DNA of 45,295 bases. Source: Variovorax paradoxus. GTDB lineage: Bacteria > Pseudomonadota > Gammaproteobacteria > Burkholderiales > Burkholderiaceae_C. The notes under the pieces are model-generated. The model was not told where the DNA came from. It saw nothing but the letters and a program-made list of their open reading frames with translations, and did no database searches. The stretch is from assembly GCF_018614955.1 (NCBI RefSeq), contig NZ_JAGGNV010000057.1, positions 1-45,295 of the forward strand, read 5' to 3'. Within the stretch, counting starts at the first letter, position 1. Each line of letters opens with the position of its first letter. Below are positions 26,701-33,460 of this stretch, piece after piece. The position numbers and the translations under genes were made by a program.

Positions 26701-27502
26701 CTTCGATGCCGCGAGCAACCTGCCGCAGCCGGTCTCTGCCACCTCGATGGCGGCCGACACGGTGTTCGTGCGCACGCTCGCCGGCGACCTCTCGCTCGGC
26801 ACCAACGTCGCGAGCGGCAGCGGCGCCGATCTGGTGGCGGCAGCGCGTTTCCAGAATCTCGGGGCCTTCACCATCGCCGGCGCGCCCTGGCGCATCTGGG
26901 CCGACACCTGGGTCGGCGAGACGCGCGGCGGGCTCGCGGGCTCGGGCCTGCTGCCCAATCTGTACCACTGCGCCTTCCTGGGCCTTTGCACGGTGACGAT
27001 TCCCTCCGGCGCCAACCACTTCATCTACGCGCAGCAGCCGAGCGCCGTCGTCTTCATCCACAACGCGGTGCGGCCCGGCGGCGTGCCGAATCCGCTGTTC
27101 ACCTACAGCATCAGCGGCCTGATCCTCGGCGACACCGGCGCCGGTTTTGCCGGCGCCATGTCGAGCCCGGCCACGCAATTCAGCCTGCCGGGCAGCTACC
27201 CGATCAACGGCAGCTTCAGCTCGGCCGAGGGTTATGCGGTCAGCGTGGTGCCGGGGCTGCTGACGGTGGGTGGACTCGTGGAACTGATCAAGCCCGACGT
27301 GGTGCGCGAGAACCAGAGCACCTGGCTCTACGACCGCAACATCGGCCCGGCGCCGATCTGCCTCGCGACCGGACCGCTGGGTGGCGACCGCGCCGCGCAG
27401 GGCGGCGACGTGCTGGCGCGCGAATGGTCGCGCGTGCGCTCGCGGCCCAATCTCACCAACTGCATCGATACGGAGCGCCGCAACGGCTGCGCCGACTTCT
27501 GA
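23774..27502 (+). CDS. TpsA exoprotein, filamentous-hemagglutinin N-terminal (TPS) domain
   Basis: A 1242-residue secreted protein. The signal peptide ends near ACMGAAPAFA|QL (residue 30). The TPS secretion domain follows, with QGFSIGPG, LNRVTG and NPNG at residues 117-120 inside VFLVNPNGVLFG. The remainder is a Gly/Ala/Thr-rich beta-helix with repeated NGG, GNV and TTGS-type turns. The C-terminal 200 residues leave the helix pattern and end in a Cys-containing tail (PICLATG, TNCIDTERRNGCADF). No toxin, RGD or autoproteolysis domain was recognised. It is modest in size for an adhesin. It lies one base after tpsB and shares the operon with the CHAT protein. Confidence 0.92.
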   Translation: MKHPHSSARFSMRPVALALACMGAAPAFAQLPTWNNFQVRGGAVAVGTPTAGGTQLGIVQGTQRAIVDWQGFSIGPGHAVNIAQPGASSVLLNRVTGNELSTIAGSLNANGRVFLVNPNGVLFGNGASVNVGGLIASTLKMSTSDSAFMSGTERFEFKQDGTAFGTVENRGGITAQGGSTIALIGAQVSNSGSIVAQGGTAGLVSGDTVTVDFAGDGLTTFKVSSGLYSGVANSGVVQADGGRVVMMATAGSELAQGVVNTRGVLRADSLASRNGEIVLDSGGSAAGVTLNGGLLSAAGNGAGLTGGSVDIKGRTILLQPGAPDDGGVIDASGSAGGGRIRLQAAAVGGDPQTGAIAVAAGSRISADATVAGNGGDVRLMGERTLRAYGTLSTRGGPNGGDGGYIETSGGFAMPAGESNGGIDLAGLRTDASAPRGTAGTWLIDPFNVTIVNGAADGGLTSNPFAPIADSTIQDGDINNALNGGTSVRITTGNPAAGIANVGDIVMDDVQIEYSGNKGALTFQLDAHRSVRGNGASVIASIGDPLNVIFNADANGAGAAVGGGQVSFDGAIYTNGGNVSMNGAWANASNEMCSICLTGALIDTRTGNQQLIPGTPGFYTGGSNAGTGGSVQLTGISTTPSFGATTNGAVFMQNSTITTATGNVTMFGSHSAGSGVQLESFDAATTIITTSGNVSVTGIGSFTSNSSEAPGHGVVINGETITTVDGNITVTGRRLAGGTAGNGVLLRDDALLQTTGSGDIIVTGQSDGGAAGVNIAPQASTTAPPAGRIDGNRNVVLRAVNDGSTDALAIGGTVRAGNALDLRPGGVDLAGNAQDRPDVPITLGGAAATGFAVSAAEFTRLTTPTIVAGSNAHAADIDVVGALALASALTLQNGAGGNINLGAAVSTPQLGLLSAGNITQAAAAAITAGTLLARSSGGSVALRNPFNNVGTVGGAAAGSFAYVDADAVTLGPVTVTGFDAASNLPQPVSATSMAADTVFVRTLAGDLSLGTNVASGSGADLVAAARFQNLGAFTIAGAPWRIWADTWVGETRGGLAGSGLLPNLYHCAFLGLCTVTIPSGANHFIYAQQPSAVVFIHNAVRPGGVPNPLFTYSISGLILGDTGAGFAGAMSSPATQFSLPGSYPINGSFSSAEGYAVSVVPGLLTVGGLVELIKPDVVRENQSTWLYDRNIGPAPICLATGPLGGDRAAQGGDVLAREWSRVRSRPNLTNCIDTERRNGCADF

Positions 27503-27515
27503 GGTACCTTGCGTA

Positions 27516-27543
27516 ACCGTTCGGGCTGAGCTTGTCGAAGCCC
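27516..27543. repeat. Comamonadaceae-type interspersed repeat, half palindrome
   Basis: The segment after tpsA reads CCGTTCGGGCTGAGC followed by TTGTCGAAGCCCC. I recognise this from memory as a short intergenic repeat frequent in Burkholderiales and Xanthomonas genomes (variants of TTCGGGCTGAGCCTGTCGAAG). Only one copy is seen in this window. It may contribute to transcript ends. Confidence 0.5.
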
Positions 27544-27594
27544 CCTGTCCGGAGTCATAGTCGGTGAGCCTTGGTCAAGTTGCATCGGAGAGCA

Positions 27595-27652
27595 TTTATC
27601 TGACGCCGTGCCAACGTTGATCGAGCACGCTGGTGTTGCGGCGGCAGATAAA
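27595..27652. repeat. long imperfect palindrome at the left end of the IS91-type element
   Basis: Arms 27595-27608 (TTTATCTGACGCCG) and 27639-27652 (CGGCGGCAGATAAA) pair at 13 of 14 positions around a 30-base loop. The palindrome ends one base before the left inverted repeat. It is downstream of the transposase gene, where IS91 elements carry their rolling-circle ori hairpin. Confidence 0.6.
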
Positions 27653-27653
27653 C

Positions 27654-27671
27654 GTCGATGGACTGAACCGC
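27654..27671 (+). repeat. left inverted repeat of the IS91-type element
   Basis: GTCGATGGACTGAACCGC matches the reverse complement of 30132-30149 at 17 of 18 positions; the single difference is G versus A. Confidence 0.7.
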
Positions 27672-27925
27672 CGCTCGGGCGATGGCGTGCGGGGCTGTTG
27701 GGGAATGTAAGGTTCAGACGCGGTGACGGTAGTACGGACGGGGTGTGGAGGCGTGAGCGTGGTTGCTCAGGCGGCGATTGGTGACGGCCGTTGGACGGTT
27801 GAGGCGCAAGCGATGGGTCATTCGCGGCATACCAATGGTTCGGCCACACCCTTTGGGACGATCCGCACCGCCGTCACGATGTCGGTGACGGACAAGTTCT
27901 TGGACGGTGATGCGTCGGCCGGGTA

Positions 27926-29104
27926 TCACGGCGGACCCCGGCATGCAACGGCTTGCTGTGCAGCGCAGCCGCGCTGTGGTGGCAACACCTGCACGGTACG
28001 CCAGTGCCCCAAGCCGCAGTGCGGGCAGCACGAGACTTCGATGCCCGTGACGCGCTGGAGGAACGTGGCGGCGTCCTCTCAAGCCTGGGCATTGGCCGCC
28101 GGCATGGACAGCGCCAAGCGGGCCTGCGCCAGCCGCCCGGCCTTGGTGGCCGCGCTGAGCAGCCCGTAGTGGCGGATGCGCTTGAACCCCGGCGGCAGCA
28201 CATGCTGCAGGAAGCGAGCGATGAAGGTCGGCCCGTCGATGAGGACCGTTCGCTTGCCGCCATGATCGTCGGCGCGCACGCGCAGTCGCACCCCGTTGGC
28301 ATCGATGCCGACGATGCGCTCGTTGGAGACTGCCACGCGGTGCGTGTAGCGCGACAGGTAGTCCAACACCGTCTCGGGGCCAGTGAGCGGCGTCTTGGCA
28401 TACACCACCCAGTCGTGACGCTTGAGCTCGGCCAGCCGTGCCTGGCGCATCGCCGGCGTGTTGGCCGGATCGCGGGGCAACTCGCCGGCCTGACTCGCGC
28501 GGCGCAGCGCCTCGACAAACTTGCCTCTGAACACGCGTGACAGCGCATGCACCGGGAACAGGAACGTCGGGCTACGCTTGGGTGCACACCACAGGCCATC
28601 GCCGTCCAACCCACCGCAGGCCATCAGCGCGTGCACATGGATGTGGCGGCGCAGGTCCTGCGTCCAGGTATGCAGCACCAGGGTGAAGGCAGCTGTTGCA
28701 CCGAGCCAGCGCGGGTTCGCGGCGAACTCGCTGAGCGTGGCCGCCGCGCATTGCATCAGCGTGCCGTACACCCAGCGCGCGTGGAACTGCGCCAGGGCGT
28801 TGAGGGCGTGCGGCAGCGTGAAGACCAGGTGGCAGTACGGCACCGGCAGTAACTCGGCAAGCTGGGCTTGGCGCCAGGCGTCGCGGGCGTCGTTCTGGCA
28901 CCGCGGACAGTGCCGGTTGCGACAGGAGTGGAACAGCCGCTGTTCCCGTGCGCACTGGTCACAGCGCTGCAACTGACCACCCAGCGCCGGTGTGCGGCAA
29001 GCGACGATGGCCCGCCAGGCACGCGCCTGCGGCGTGCTCAGCGTATGTTGGCGCAAATAGGCCGGCCCGACGGTGCGCAGCACCTCGGCCAGGGTGGCGC
29101 TCAT
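27926..29104 (-). pseudogene. IS91-family transposase interrupted by an in-frame TGA
   Basis: The first 341 codons (29104-28079) encode an IS91-type transposase. An N-terminal zinc-finger region has CDQCAREQRLFHSCRNRHCP and PRCQ. The HUH region reads HTWTQDLRRHIHVHALMACG, and the family motif is YLSRYTHRVAVSNERI. At 28081-28079 the frame meets TGA. Translation continues in the same frame for 50 codons to a second stop at 27928-27926 and encodes the expected tail (ATFLQRVTGIEVSCCPHCG, LGHWRTVQVLPP). Restored length is about 392 residues, as usual for the family. One nonsense change therefore removes a Cys-rich C-terminus. The shortened protein might keep activity; this is untested. Confidence 0.85.
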
Positions 29105-29116
29105 CGCGCGGTGGCT

Positions 29117-30034
29117 TCAGTGCAGCGGCGGCGGTGGGGGTGTCGGTGATGAGGCGGCTCGTTGCGCGACCTCTGGCAGGTGGGCCAGCAGCGCCAGCGC
29201 GCTGTCGCCGGCGCTGTGGCCGGGGCGGGCCATGCGCAGGTAGCGGCTGGTGGTGCTGAGCTTGGCGTGACCGAGCAACTGGCTGATGCTGTTGAGGTCC
29301 ACGCCGGCTTCCAGCAGATGTGTGGCAAAGCAGTGGCGCAGCGTGTGGATGCCGCCGACCTTGGCGATGCCCGCAGCGTTGCGCGCGGCGTAGAAGTAGC
29401 GCCCGGCGCTACGGGTGTCCAAGTGCTGGGAGGGGTTCAGCCGCGCAGGGAACAACCAGTCCTCGGCCCGTGCAGTGCGTCTGCATCGCCGCCAGTACAG
29501 CCGCAACTGCTCGAGCAACTCCGGGCTGAGCAGGCTGTAGCGGTCGTGTCCTCCCTTGCCGGCGATGACATGAATGCACATGCGGTCGGGCGAGGAGTCG
29601 ATGTCGCAGCCGCGCAGCTGACACAGCTCGCTCACGCGCAGCCCGCTGGCGTAGGCCGTCATCAGAAGCGTGCGCGCCTTCATGGACATCGGCGCAGCCA
29701 GCACCGCTGCCACTTCGGCGCGAGACAACACGTCGGGCAGCCGCTGCGGAGTGTGACCCATGGGGATGCGCTGGCGTCGCTCGTTCTGGCCGAGCACCTC
29801 GCACACCAGAAACCGCACGGCGCTGGAAGCCTGATTGACGCTGCTTCGCGCCAGATGCCGCTCGCGCAGCAAGTGCAGCAGATAGGCCTGGACCTCCTGG
29901 TCGGTGATCAGCTCCGGGGTTCGGCGGTAGTGACGGGCCATCTGCGCGATAGCCCTCAGGTAGGACTCTTGCGTGCGTGGCCTGAAGCCACGCAGCACCA
30001 TCGCATCGATCATGCGTTGACGTAGTGGTGTCAT
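29117..30034 (-). CDS. tyrosine recombinase/integrase accompanying the IS91 element
   Basis: A 305-residue XerC/D-like recombinase with an N-terminal SAM-like domain (FRPRTQESYLRAIAQMARHY) and a catalytic domain. The active-site set is visible: Arg in YASGLRVSEL, Lys in AGKGGHDR, His/Arg in HTLRHCFATHLLEAG, His in LLGHAKLSTT and Tyr in SRYLR. The C-terminus is Pro-rich. ATG 30034 has a GGAG site. It is upstream of the transposase with a 12-base gap, so co-transcribed. Such pairs recur in IS91-related elements, and the recombinase may resolve transposition intermediates. Confidence 0.9.
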   Translation of the reverse strand: MTPLRQRMIDAMVLRGFRPRTQESYLRAIAQMARHYRRTPELITDQEVQAYLLHLLRERHLARSSVNQASSAVRFLVCEVLGQNERRQRIPMGHTPQRLPDVLSRAEVAAVLAAPMSMKARTLLMTAYASGLRVSELCQLRGCDIDSSPDRMCIHVIAGKGGHDRYSLLSPELLEQLRLYWRRCRRTARAEDWLFPARLNPSQHLDTRSAGRYFYAARNAAGIAKVGGIHTLRHCFATHLLEAGVDLNSISQLLGHAKLSTTSRYLRMARPGHSAGDSALALLAHLPEVAQRAASSPTPPPPPLH

Positions 30035-30131
30035 CGTCGTCTCCGAGTTCCGGGGAACATTCCCCGCAACCAAGGTACAACTCACCTCCGCGCTACGCGA
30101 TCTGCCCTCGTCGCACACATCCACCGCGTCA

Positions 30132-30149
30132 GCGGTTTAGTCCATCGAC
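30132..30149 (-). repeat. right inverted repeat of the IS91-type element
   Basis: GCGGTTTAGTCCATCGAC is the mate of 27654-27671 and lies just outside the recombinase gene promoter region. The VOC gene starts 43 bases further on. Confidence 0.7.
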
Positions 30150-30191
30150 CAGAACCGGACCGTCCGAGTTGCGACAGAAAGAGGTGCGTGG

Positions 30192-30680
30192 ATGCCCCAG
30201 TCAATAGGTCAGGTCGCGGTTGTAGTGCGCGACTACGACGAAGCGCTCAGCTTCTATATCGGAACCCTCGGGTTCTCTCTTGTTGAGGACACCTATGTGC
30301 CCGAGCAAAACAAGAGGTGGGTTGTCGTCTCCCCGCCCGGCGCTACGGAATCACGCTTGTTGCTCGCACGAGCCGCAAACGGTGAGCAGGCGACACGAGT
30401 CGGCAACCAGACGGGAGGGCGGGTTTTCCTGTTCCTCTTCACGGACGATTTCTGGCGCGACTTTCGTTCGTACAAGGCCAAGGGCGTCACGTTCATTCGT
30501 GAGCCGAAGGAAGAGCCATATGGCACCGTTGCCGTGTTCCAAGACCTCTACGGCAATCTGTGGGACCTTCTGCAGCCGCGAAACCGCGTCTGTGGGCGGA
30601 CCATATCAATCAAGGAGCGCGATGCGCCGCGCAATAGCAGCGCAGTGCAAGGCCACTTCGCTGGCCGCTGGATGGCATGA
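30192..30680 (+). CDS. VOC-family (glyoxalase/bleomycin resistance-like) protein
   Basis: A 162-residue vicinal-oxygen-chelate protein. The start (GQVAVVVRDYDEALSFYIG, TLGFSLVEDT) and the second module (VTFIREPKEEPYGTVAVFQD, LYGNLWDLLQP) are typical of single-domain members. After LLQPR, where the family normally ends, the frame runs on for about 32 residues of unrelated sequence (NRVCGRTISIKERDAPRNSS). The original stop may have been lost. ATG 30192 follows an AGAGG site. It is the first gene outside the IS91 right end. The substrate is unknown. Confidence 0.88.
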   Translation: MPQSIGQVAVVVRDYDEALSFYIGTLGFSLVEDTYVPEQNKRWVVVSPPGATESRLLLARAANGEQATRVGNQTGGRVFLFLFTDDFWRDFRSYKAKGVTFIREPKEEPYGTVAVFQDLYGNLWDLLQPRNRVCGRTISIKERDAPRNSSAVQGHFAGRWMA

Positions 30681-30704
30681 TGGCGAAACAAGCGAGGTAC
30701 AGCC

Positions 30705-31094
30705 ATGACTGATCACCAGACTTACTTGGGCAGCTGTCACTGCGGAAGAGTCAAGTTCGAACTGCAAGCCACGGTCACATACGCCATGGAATGCAATTGC
30801 TCCCTTTGTCGTCGCAAAGGTGCGCTGTGGCATGGCGCGTCAGACAAGACTCTGCGTATTGTTTCAGGTGAACAGGATCTGACTTTGTACCAGTTCGGAA
30901 CGTTGACCGCCAAGCACTACTCCTGCAGGCATTGCGGCATTTCGCCGTTCACTCGTCCGCGGCTGGACCCGGCTCGATGGGCGGTCAACCTCCGGTGCAT
31001 CGATGCATTGGATCTCTCGTCGCTCGAGATTCAAAAATTCGACGGCGTGAACTGGGAAGAGGCTGCGAAAGCCCTTTATGCGAAACCGAAATAG
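30705..31094 (+). CDS. GFA-family (CENP-V/GFA domain) zinc protein
   Basis: A 129-residue GFA-domain protein. The zinc-binding cysteines are in GSCHCGRVKFEL, CNCSLCRRKGALWHG and YSCRHCGISPFTRPR, and VNLRCIDALDL closes the fold. The family is named after a proposed glutathione-dependent formaldehyde-activating activity, disputed for most members. A GAGG site precedes ATG 30705. It lies 24 bases downstream of the VOC gene in the same orientation, so possibly co-transcribed. Confidence 0.92.
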   Translation: MTDHQTYLGSCHCGRVKFELQATVTYAMECNCSLCRRKGALWHGASDKTLRIVSGEQDLTLYQFGTLTAKHYSCRHCGISPFTRPRLDPARWAVNLRCIDALDLSSLEIQKFDGVNWEEAAKALYAKPK

Positions 31095-31163
31095 CGCCAA
31101 GACGAACGTTCGCGGCCATGAGCCGTCATACGGGGGTTTTCGTACTTCACACCAGAACGTCGC

Positions 31164-31700
31164 ATGCAGATTGAGCGATTTGACGAAGGACTTGAGCATC
31201 GGAACATCGTGCCGTATGACCCCGTCTACGTCGAAATCTTTACCAAGGTACAGGAGTACGCGCGGGTGCGTTTGGCAGGTGTTGAACTCGTTCATATCGG
31301 TAGTACGGCCGTGGCCGGGCTACGCGGAAAGCCCATGATCGACGTTGCGGCGATCACGGCCCGCGAGGATCTTCGGGAGGAGCAGAAGGCGTTCGAGCGT
31401 GCTGGTTTCCACCGTCGACCGGCGTGGGTGGACGGGGATGAGAAGCCGTATGTCTGCGCGTCGGTCCTGCATGGTGGGCGGCGCTTCAACATCAACATTC
31501 ACATCTGCCATCGGGGCGATCCAGTTCACAAGGACTGCCTGGCCTTTGTGGACATCCTCAATCGTCGCCCTGACCTGCGTAGAAAGTACGAGGAAGCCAA
31601 GGAGCGGGCTCACGCTGTAGACCCCGCCAACCCTCAGGTCTACAACCGAGAGAAAGAGACTGTGACCAAGGAAATCGAGGCGCAGATTCCAACCCGATAG
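31164..31700 (+). CDS. GrpB/UPF0157 family nucleotidyltransferase-like protein
   Basis: A 178-residue GrpB-domain protein. The signature VELVHIGSTAVAGLRGKPMIDV is close to the family motif (HIGSTSVPGLxxKPxIDI), with NINIHICHRGDPVHKDCLAF and DLRRKYEEAKERAH as further conserved blocks. The fold is a nucleotidyltransferase-like one, often linked to coenzyme A or tRNA-like substrates, with function unproven. No strong ribosome site is seen before ATG 31164. It is the third of four small co-oriented genes. Confidence 0.9.
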   Translation: MQIERFDEGLEHRNIVPYDPVYVEIFTKVQEYARVRLAGVELVHIGSTAVAGLRGKPMIDVAAITAREDLREEQKAFERAGFHRRPAWVDGDEKPYVCASVLHGGRRFNINIHICHRGDPVHKDCLAFVDILNRRPDLRRKYEEAKERAHAVDPANPQVYNREKETVTKEIEAQIPTR

Positions 31701-31787
31701 GGAGACGGATGCGAGCTCCGGAGATCTGCTGCGAGTTCGTGTGTCTACGGCTACCAAGTTCAAGCTGGCACCAGATGGAACGCTGGC

Positions 31788-32213
31788 ATGAGCGCGGCGG
31801 ACGTCGAGCTGTTCGAACAGCGACTCGGGTTTCCGCTTCCGCTCGCGTACAAGGACATGCTTCGATGCGTCAATGGCTTTGATCGCGAATGCATCGACGT
31901 CCAGGGAGGCGAGGATCTAGCGCCGCGGCACTCCGGGCAGAGCTACAAGTACCCGGACGACCTCGAGGAGGTTGCGTGGCTGATGGGCGAGATATCGGAG
32001 TACCGATGGGCCGTTGATGAATGCCTTGAAGCCGCAGGATTCAGGACCGATGACCTTGTTGGATTCGTTCCGATCCATGGGCACAGAGCGCTAGCAGTTT
32101 TCAATGACCGCAAGCTATCGCCCGTCATTTCGATCGTCGGCAGCGATGTGATCATCTACGGCAGCAACCTCGTGGAGTATCTTCAGCACGAGTTCCTTGA
32201 CGATGAAGACTGA
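31788..32213 (+). CDS. SMI1/KNR4 (SUKH) family protein
   Basis: A 141-residue SUKH-like protein. ADVELFEQRLGFPLPLAYKD and MLRCVNGFD form the N-terminal signature, and VGFVPIHGHRALAVFND with the C-terminal acidic tail (FLDDED) fits the fold. SUKH proteins are common immunity proteins of polymorphic and contact-dependent toxins. No toxin gene is adjacent; the closest exoprotein is TpsA, beyond the IS91 element. The frame stays open upstream of ATG 31788 without a convincing earlier start. Confidence 0.82.
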   Translation: MSAADVELFEQRLGFPLPLAYKDMLRCVNGFDRECIDVQGGEDLAPRHSGQSYKYPDDLEEVAWLMGEISEYRWAVDECLEAAGFRTDDLVGFVPIHGHRALAVFNDRKLSPVISIVGSDVIIYGSNLVEYLQHEFLDDED

Positions 32214-32316
32214 ATATTGGCCAGCTGCGGTCATTTGAGTGTTCGCCCGAAAGCGGCCATTCGACGCGGCGCCGGAACGGCTATACAGCCAATTTCCACG
32301 CCCTATTTCTTTCCGC

Positions 32317-32577
32317 CTAGTTGGCCTTCCAGGCTGCGTACTTCTCCGGCAGGCACACGGCACATGGCCGGTAGCCAGCAGCGATTGCGGTCGCTTCGTC
32401 GCGGAAGAACACGCGATGCCTTGCATAACCGCCCCGCGCGATCGCCTGCGCTGCCGCGCGACAGTCGAAGAGCCCATACAACATCTCGCGGCGATGCCCG
32501 CCCAAGGTGCCGGGCGTGTCGCTCTCAAAGGGCTTACCGCTTGCACCGATCAACGTCCAGGTCTTCTTCTGAGTCAC
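32317..32577 (-). CDS. Ada-like metal-binding domain protein
   Basis: An 86-residue protein beginning at a GTG (MTQKKTWTLIGASGKPFES). The C-terminal half has ARHRVFFRDEATAIAAGYRP followed by CAVCLPEKYAAW, matching the second half of the Ada N-terminal zinc domain (FF...A...GYRPCxxC). The first Cys pair of Ada is not obvious; only a lone FDC remains. The start is five bases after the ogt stop and an AAGG lies nearby, so it is co-translated with ogt. I cannot say whether it takes part in alkylation repair. Confidence 0.8.
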   Translation of the reverse strand: MTQKKTWTLIGASGKPFESDTPGTLGGHRREMLYGLFDCRAAAQAIARGGYARHRVFFRDEATAIAAGYRPCAVCLPEKYAAWKAN

Positions 32578-32582
32578 GGCGA

Positions 32583-33113
32583 TCAGCCTTGCCTGGCGTC
32601 GTGGAGCTCGATGGCCTTCTCGTGCTCGAGCAGCCACCGCTTGCGGCGGAGTCCCCATGCGTAGCCCTTGAGATCGCCGCCCTTGCCGAGCACGCGGTGA
32701 CACGGCACGATGATGGCGATCGGGTTGGCGCCAACCGCCGAACCCGCGTCCACGGCCGCGCGCCAGTCGTGGATGCCCATCGCCTTGCCGACCGCTCCGT
32801 AGGTCGTTGTCTGCCCTGCGGGAATGCGGCGCAGCGCTGCCCACGCGCTTTCTTGCTGCTCGGTACCGGCCGTCGCCACCTCGATGTTGTCGAGCGCGTC
32901 CAGGTGCCCGGCGAAGTACTGCTGCAGTGCTTCGATTACGGGCGTCGGCGCCGGCCCTGCGGTCAGTTCATACGTGCCGTACTGCTCGCGCAGGCTGCGG
33001 TGCAGGCGCGAACGCCGTTCCGCGAATTCCAGCGCACAGACACAACCTCGCTCGTCGGTGGCGAGCAGCATCGCACCCAACGGCGACGTCAGGTCACTCA
33101 GGATCATCTTCAT
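32583..33113 (-). CDS. ogt: methylated-DNA-[protein]-cysteine S-methyltransferase
   Basis: A 176-residue O6-alkylguanine transferase. The active-site motif is IVPCHRVLG, preceded by the HTH (IPAGQTTTYGAVGKAMG) and the Asn hinge in VGANPIAIIVP. The N-terminal domain (SPLGAMLLATDERGCVCALE) is of Ogt type. ATG 33113 has a GAGGAA site; a Met at 33170 lacks family-like sequence. It repairs O6-methylguanine and O4-methylthymine in a suicidal transfer to Cys. It forms an operon with the Ada-like small protein. Confidence 0.93.
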   Translation of the reverse strand: MKMILSDLTSPLGAMLLATDERGCVCALEFAERRSRLHRSLREQYGTYELTAGPAPTPVIEALQQYFAGHLDALDNIEVATAGTEQQESAWAALRRIPAGQTTTYGAVGKAMGIHDWRAAVDAGSAVGANPIAIIVPCHRVLGKGGDLKGYAWGLRRKRWLLEHEKAIELHDARQG

Positions 33114-33460
33114 GGTCGTTCCTCGCTCACCCCGCCTTGCGGAAGGTGAAGTTGATTCGTTGGCTTCCATGCTTCTTACAGTTGATGGAGTGATCGCAGT
33201 CTAGGAACGCAAGGCGATCCAGAAACTCCGGTCCTTGCGATCGAATTCGGCTTTCGCTCACCAGTCGGGCATGTGGCGATGAGTTGCAGCCATAGCGAAC
33301 GGAGGCCATGGCGCGGAAGTCGGCGCGCCACTGCGCCATTTCTTTCGCGTAGAAATCACCCGTACGAGCGGCGATCTCTTAAACACGGTGCGCACGCCGT
33401 CTCCCGGCAAAGCCCGAAAGCGTAGACCGGTGCCGATCGCAAGGCGTCCCGGTTCTTGCG

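Larger units (their letters stand above)
27580..30149. mobile_element. IS91-type insertion element with accessory tyrosine recombinase
   Basis: The element carries an IS91-family transposase and an upstream XerC/D-like recombinase, both on the minus strand. Near-identical inverted repeats lie at 27654-27671 and 30132-30149 (17 of 18 match). A long imperfect palindrome at 27595-27652 adjoins the left repeat. CAAG at 27576-27579 could be the IS91-style target tetranucleotide next to the ori end, which would put the left border at 27580; the inner border would be 27654. The transposase is interrupted by an in-frame TGA, so the copy may be immobile. The span 27654-27925 holds no gene. Confidence 0.7.

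Noticed and set aside
23672..27178. Long minus-strand frame opposite tpsA
   Set aside because: Composition is Ala/Arg/His-rich without domains; it is produced by the repetitive Gly-rich coding strand.
23774..27502. TpsA as a contact-dependent inhibition toxin (CdiA)
   Set aside because: Length 1242 and tail sequence show no VENN motif or toxin domain; the SUKH gene is distant and separated by a mobile element.
30150..32213. Integron cassette array suggested by small co-oriented genes
   Set aside because: Spacers lack attC-like core sites (RYYYAAC...GTTRRRY), and the nearby recombinase is not an integron integrase.
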